Shown piece after piece: positions 61,599 to 64,000 of a DNA stretch of 64,000 nucleotides. Every line of letters begins with the position of its first letter. The first letter of the stretch is position 1. Source of the DNA: Bosea sp. (in: a-proteobacteria) (GTDB taxonomy: Bacteria; Pseudomonadota; Alphaproteobacteria; Rhizobiales; Beijerinckiaceae); assembly GCA_023910605.1 (NCBI GenBank), contig JAAVVV010000001.1, positions 610,698 through 674,697 on the forward strand, read 5' to 3'. The notes beneath the pieces are model-generated. The model was not told where the DNA came from. It saw only the letters and a program-made list of their open reading frames with translations, and searched no databases. The position numbers were made by a program, and so were the translations under genes.

Positions 61599-62813
61599 AT
61601 GAGCGCTGTTCCGGAGATGAAGGCCAAGGCCGCCAGGGCCGTCTACAACTGGGAAGACCCGTTCGACCTCGAGAGCCAGCTCACCGAGGAAGAGCGCTTG
61701 ATCCGCGACACGGCGCGCGCCTTCTCGCAGGACGTGCTGGCCCCCCGCGTGGCCGAGGCCTATATGGAGGAAAAGGCCGATCCCGAGCTGTTCCGCCTGA
61801 TGGGCGAGGTCGGCCTGCTGGGCGTCACCGTGCCCGAGGAATATGGCGGCGTCGGCGCATCCTATGTCGCCTACGGGCTGGTGGCCCGCGAGGTCGAGCG
61901 CGTGGACTCCGGCTACCGCTCGATGATGAGCGTGCAGTCCTCGCTGGTGATGTACCCGATCTATGCCTATGGCGACGAGACCCAGCGCAGGAAGTACCTG
62001 CCCCGGCTCGCATCCGGCGAGTTCATCGGCTGTTTCGGCCTGACCGAGCCTGATGCCGGCTCCGATCCCGGCGGCATGAAGACCAGGGCCACCAAGGTCG
62101 ATGGCGGCTTCGTGCTGCACGGCTCCAAGATGTGGATCTCCAACTCGCCTTTCGCCGATGTCTTCGTGGTCTGGGCCAAGTCCGACGCCCATGGCGGCGA
62201 GATCAAGGGCTTCATCCTCGAGAAGGGCATGAAGGGCCTGTCGGCGCCCAAGATCGGCGGCAAGCTCTCGCTTCGCGCCTCCACCACGGGCGAGATCGTG
62301 ATGGACAATGTGTTCGTGCCCGAATCCCAGCTCCTGCCCAATGTCGCGGGGCTGAAAGGGCCGTTCGGCTGCCTAAACCGCGCTCGCTACGGCATTTCCT
62401 GGGGCGTGATGGGCGCGGCCGAGGCCTGCATGGCGCAGGCGCGGTCCTATGGGCTTGATCGTCACCAGTTCGGCAAGCCGCTGGCGCAGACCCAGCTCTT
62501 CCAGAAGAAGCTGGCCGACATGCAGACCGAGATCGCGCTGGGCCTGCAGGGCTCCTTGCGCGTCGGCCGCCTCTTCGACGAGGGCAAGCTGCCGCCCGAG
62601 GTCATCTCGATCGTCAAGCGCAACAATTGCGGCAAGGCGCTCGACATCGCCCGCCAGGCCCGCGACATGCACGGCGGCAACGGCATCCAGATCGAGTATC
62701 AGGTGATGCGCCACGCGGCGAACCTCGAGACCGTGAACACTTACGAGGGCACGCATGACGTCCACGCGCTGATCCTCGGTCGCGCGATCACGGGGCTTCA
62801 GGCCTTCTTCTGA
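61599..62813 (+). CDS. gcdH: Glutaryl-CoA dehydrogenase (acyl-CoA dehydrogenase family)
   Basis: A 404-residue FAD acyl-CoA dehydrogenase. [27 protein letters not shown] at the start and the Glu in [20 protein letters not shown], the catalytic base position of GcdH, support glutaryl-CoA specificity. [20 protein letters not shown] and [16 protein letters not shown] are the flavin-region motifs. It converts glutaryl-CoA to crotonyl-CoA, the end of lysine and tryptophan catabolism. The stop overlaps the next start by 1 bp. Confidence 0.9.
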   Translation: MSAVPEMKAKAARAVYNWEDPFDLESQLTEEERLIRDTARAFSQDVLAPRVAEAYMEEKADPELFRLMGEVGLLGVTVPEEYGGVGASYVAYGLVAREVERVDSGYRSMMSVQSSLVMYPIYAYGDETQRRKYLPRLASGEFIGCFGLTEPDAGSDPGGMKTRATKVDGGFVLHGSKMWISNSPFADVFVVWAKSDAHGGEIKGFILEKGMKGLSAPKIGGKLSLRASTTGEIVMDNVFVPESQLLPNVAGLKGPFGCLNRARYGISWGVMGAAEACMAQARSYGLDRHQFGKPLAQTQLFQKKLADMQTEIALGLQGSLRVGRLFDEGKLPPEVISIVKRNNCGKALDIARQARDMHGGNGIQIEYQVMRHAANLETVNTYEGTHDVHALILGRAITGLQAFF

Positions 62814-63319
62814 TGCTTGGACTGGCTGGCGAGGACCCGCTGTACGGGCTGACTGAACTTCGTGATGTCCCCGCGGCAGCTGTCATCGCGCTCAACAACG
62901 CCCACGAGATCGAGACCTCGCGTCTCGATCCTGACAGCTACGAATGCCTTCTGGCGACATCGAGCGTTGCCATCTGTATCGGCACGAGCCCGGACGCATT
63001 CCTGATCGCCTTCGACGAGCGCTCGGATCATCCCAACGAGAACCTCGCCTGGTTTCGCGCGCGTCATGATCGGTTTCTTTATGTGGACCGCATCATCGTT
63101 GCGGAGGCGGCGCGCGGGCGAGGGCTGGCGCGCGCGCTCTATCGCGCCCTTCTTGCAAGGGCCATTTTGGAAGAGCGCAGGCTCATCGGCTGCGAAATCA
63201 ACCTTGATCCGCCCAACCTTGCATCCGACAGGCTTCACGAGAGCATTGGCTTCGCCGAAATCGGACAGCGCGACGTCGCCGCCGGCAAGCGCATCCGCTA
63301 CATGGCGCTGGCGCTGTGA
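62813..63319 (+). CDS. GNAT family N-acetyltransferase
   Basis: A 168-residue GNAT-fold protein. DRFLYVDRIIVAEAARGRGLARALYRAL is the acetyl-CoA pyrophosphate loop region (R-G-R-G-L-A), and RLHESIGFAEIGQRDV is the C-terminal helix-strand. Substrate unknown. It begins at the gcdH stop and overlaps the next gene by GTGA. Confidence 0.82.
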   Translation: MLGLAGEDPLYGLTELRDVPAAAVIALNNAHEIETSRLDPDSYECLLATSSVAICIGTSPDAFLIAFDERSDHPNENLAWFRARHDRFLYVDRIIVAEAARGRGLARALYRALLARAILEERRLIGCEINLDPPNLASDRLHESIGFAEIGQRDVAAGKRIRYMALAL

Positions 63320-63711
63320 GCAGCGCCGTTCCCGCCGGCCTGCTCTACGGCCTCCTCATCTTCGCGCTCGGCTTCATCCTCGGCACGGCGCGCGAGCTCT
63401 GGCTTGCGCCGCTGTTCGGCCGCGATGCGGTGGTTCTGGTCGAGGGGCCCCTCATCCTCATGGCGGCCTGGCTGCTGTGCTGGTGGATCATCCGCCGCCT
63501 CGGCGCTCCGGCAAGGCTTGGCAGCCGGCTTGCGATGGGCGCGCTGGCGCTTCTGCTCCTCCTGACCGGTGAGGCGCTTGTCGCGGTGTTGGGCTTCGGC
63601 CGCACGCTGGCAGCGCATTTCGCGGCCTATGCGACGGCGAAGGGTGTGCTAGAATTGTCTCCGCAAATCGCTTTCGCCCTGTTTCCCCTGCTCCAGCTCC
63701 TGCGCAAGTGA
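63316..63711 (+). CDS. Hypothetical four-helix membrane protein
   Basis: A 131-residue protein with four hydrophobic segments: about residues 6-25, 38-60, 70-92 and a weaker one near the end. The start is a GTG overlapping the GNAT stop. It has no recognised domain. It sits between the GNAT gene and dapB, with 7 bp to dapB. Confidence 0.65.
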   Translation: MSSAVPAGLLYGLLIFALGFILGTARELWLAPLFGRDAVVLVEGPLILMAAWLLCWWIIRRLGAPARLGSRLAMGALALLLLLTGEALVAVLGFGRTLAAHFAAYATAKGVLELSPQIAFALFPLLQLLRK

Positions 63712-63717
63712 CCTGAC

Positions 63718-64000
63718 ATGACCGAACCCGTCCGCATCGTGATCGCCGGCGTCTCCGGCTGGGTCGGCAAGGCGCTTGTCGCCGCGATCCAGGCCGCGGG
63801 GGACCTCAGGCTCGTGGGCGCCGTCTCCCGCAACGCCGCCGGGCGCGATGCCGGCGAGGTGGCCGGGCTCGGCCCCATCGGCGTTCCCATCCACGCCAGC
63901 ATCGGCGAGGCGCTGGCCACGCCCTCCGACGTCGTCATCGACTACACCAAGCCCGATGCGGTGAAGCATCATGCGCTGGCGGCGCTCGCCAAGGGGCGCC
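63718..64000 (+). CDS. dapB: 4-Hydroxy-tetrahydrodipicolinate reductase, N-terminal part (runs off window)
   Basis: The first 94 residues are in the window. VRIVIAGVSGWVGKALVAAI is the NAD(P)-binding GxxGxxG-type loop, and SRNAAGRDAGEVAG, SDVVIDYTKPDAVKHHALAA fit the DapB family. The enzyme acts in lysine and diaminopimelate synthesis. The wording (VSGWVGK instead of the commoner CSGRMGR) leaves open a paralogous or catabolic DapB. The rest lies outside the window. Confidence 0.8.
   Translation, partial: MTEPVRIVIAGVSGWVGKALVAAIQAAGDLRLVGAVSRNAAGRDAGEVAGLGPIGVPIHASIGEALATPSDVVIDYTKPDAVKHHALAALAKGR

Noticed and set aside
1..64000. tRNA, rRNA or origin sequences
   Set aside because: None were recognised on either strand by eye; a covariance-model scan would be needed to exclude small ncRNAs.

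Overview
The window is GC-rich, gene-dense chromosomal DNA from an alphaproteobacterium, most likely of the Hyphomicrobiales (Rhizobiales). The evidence is the IF-1, RsmI-YraN-GshB, DUF3305/DUF3306 formate dehydrogenase, fused dCTP deaminase and Ugp genes, all of the alphaproteobacterial type, together with very high third-position GC in every housekeeping gene. No rRNA, tRNA or CRISPR array was seen. No gene-free stretch exceeds 300 bases.

Layout. 1-923: end of a Tad-pilus minor-pilin pair. 1038-6022: housekeeping block with hemW, a divergent LpoA-like lipoprotein gene, rsmI, yraN and gshB. 6023-14150: an accessory island of lower or mixed GC. It holds a RidA / D-amino-acid lyase / LysR module bounded by 18-bp direct repeats, two orphan genes of unknown function, an IS5-family element that has cut into a DUF262 (GmrSD-type defence) gene, a ParDE toxin-antitoxin pair and a HEAT-repeat protein gene. 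14157-15234: a fragmentary small ORF and a MoeB/ThiF-family gene. 15484-24543: a nucleoside uptake and salvage operon (BMP-type ABC transporter, cytidine deaminase, purine nucleoside phosphorylase, deoC, deoA) ending in a GhrA-like dehydrogenase. 24652-26945: an M20 amidohydrolase and an LhgO-like oxidase. 26964-31074: EF-P divergent from its modification enzymes epmA and epmB and a coupled flavoprotein. 31135-34813: infA, an aldose epimerase-like gene, dcd, a CDP-alcohol phosphatidyltransferase and apaG.

34875-49836 contains the most distinctive system. A WD40-cytochrome c fusion gene and a large polyferredoxin gene sit beside a membrane-bound Mo/W formate dehydrogenase cluster. That cluster runs from a ligase-fold protein lacking its catalytic lysines, through DUF6505, DUF6352, DUF3305, DUF3306, an HTH-TorD fusion chaperone and a small Tat protein, to the alpha, beta and gamma subunits. 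It ends at a strong terminator and is followed by the molybdenum-cofactor genes mobB and moeA.

49844-55180 is a ugpBA-(creatininase)-ugpEC operon on the minus strand with a good PHO box in front of ugpB. It is therefore probably a phosphate-starvation glycerol-3-phosphate uptake operon that has acquired a metallo-amidohydrolase. 55374-56951: an FAH-family gene and a decayed PfkB sugar kinase pseudogene. 57039-62813: DinB-like, FAD oxidoreductase, ALDH7-type (AmaB-like) dehydrogenase, nitronate monooxygenase and glutaryl-CoA dehydrogenase genes, which together suggest lysine/pipecolate breakdown to glutaryl-CoA. The window ends inside dapB.

A recurring local theme is perfect short tandem duplication (7-18 bp units) at gene starts and ends. 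One such duplication helps break the PfkB kinase, another triplicates the start of epmB, and another carries the infA stop codon.
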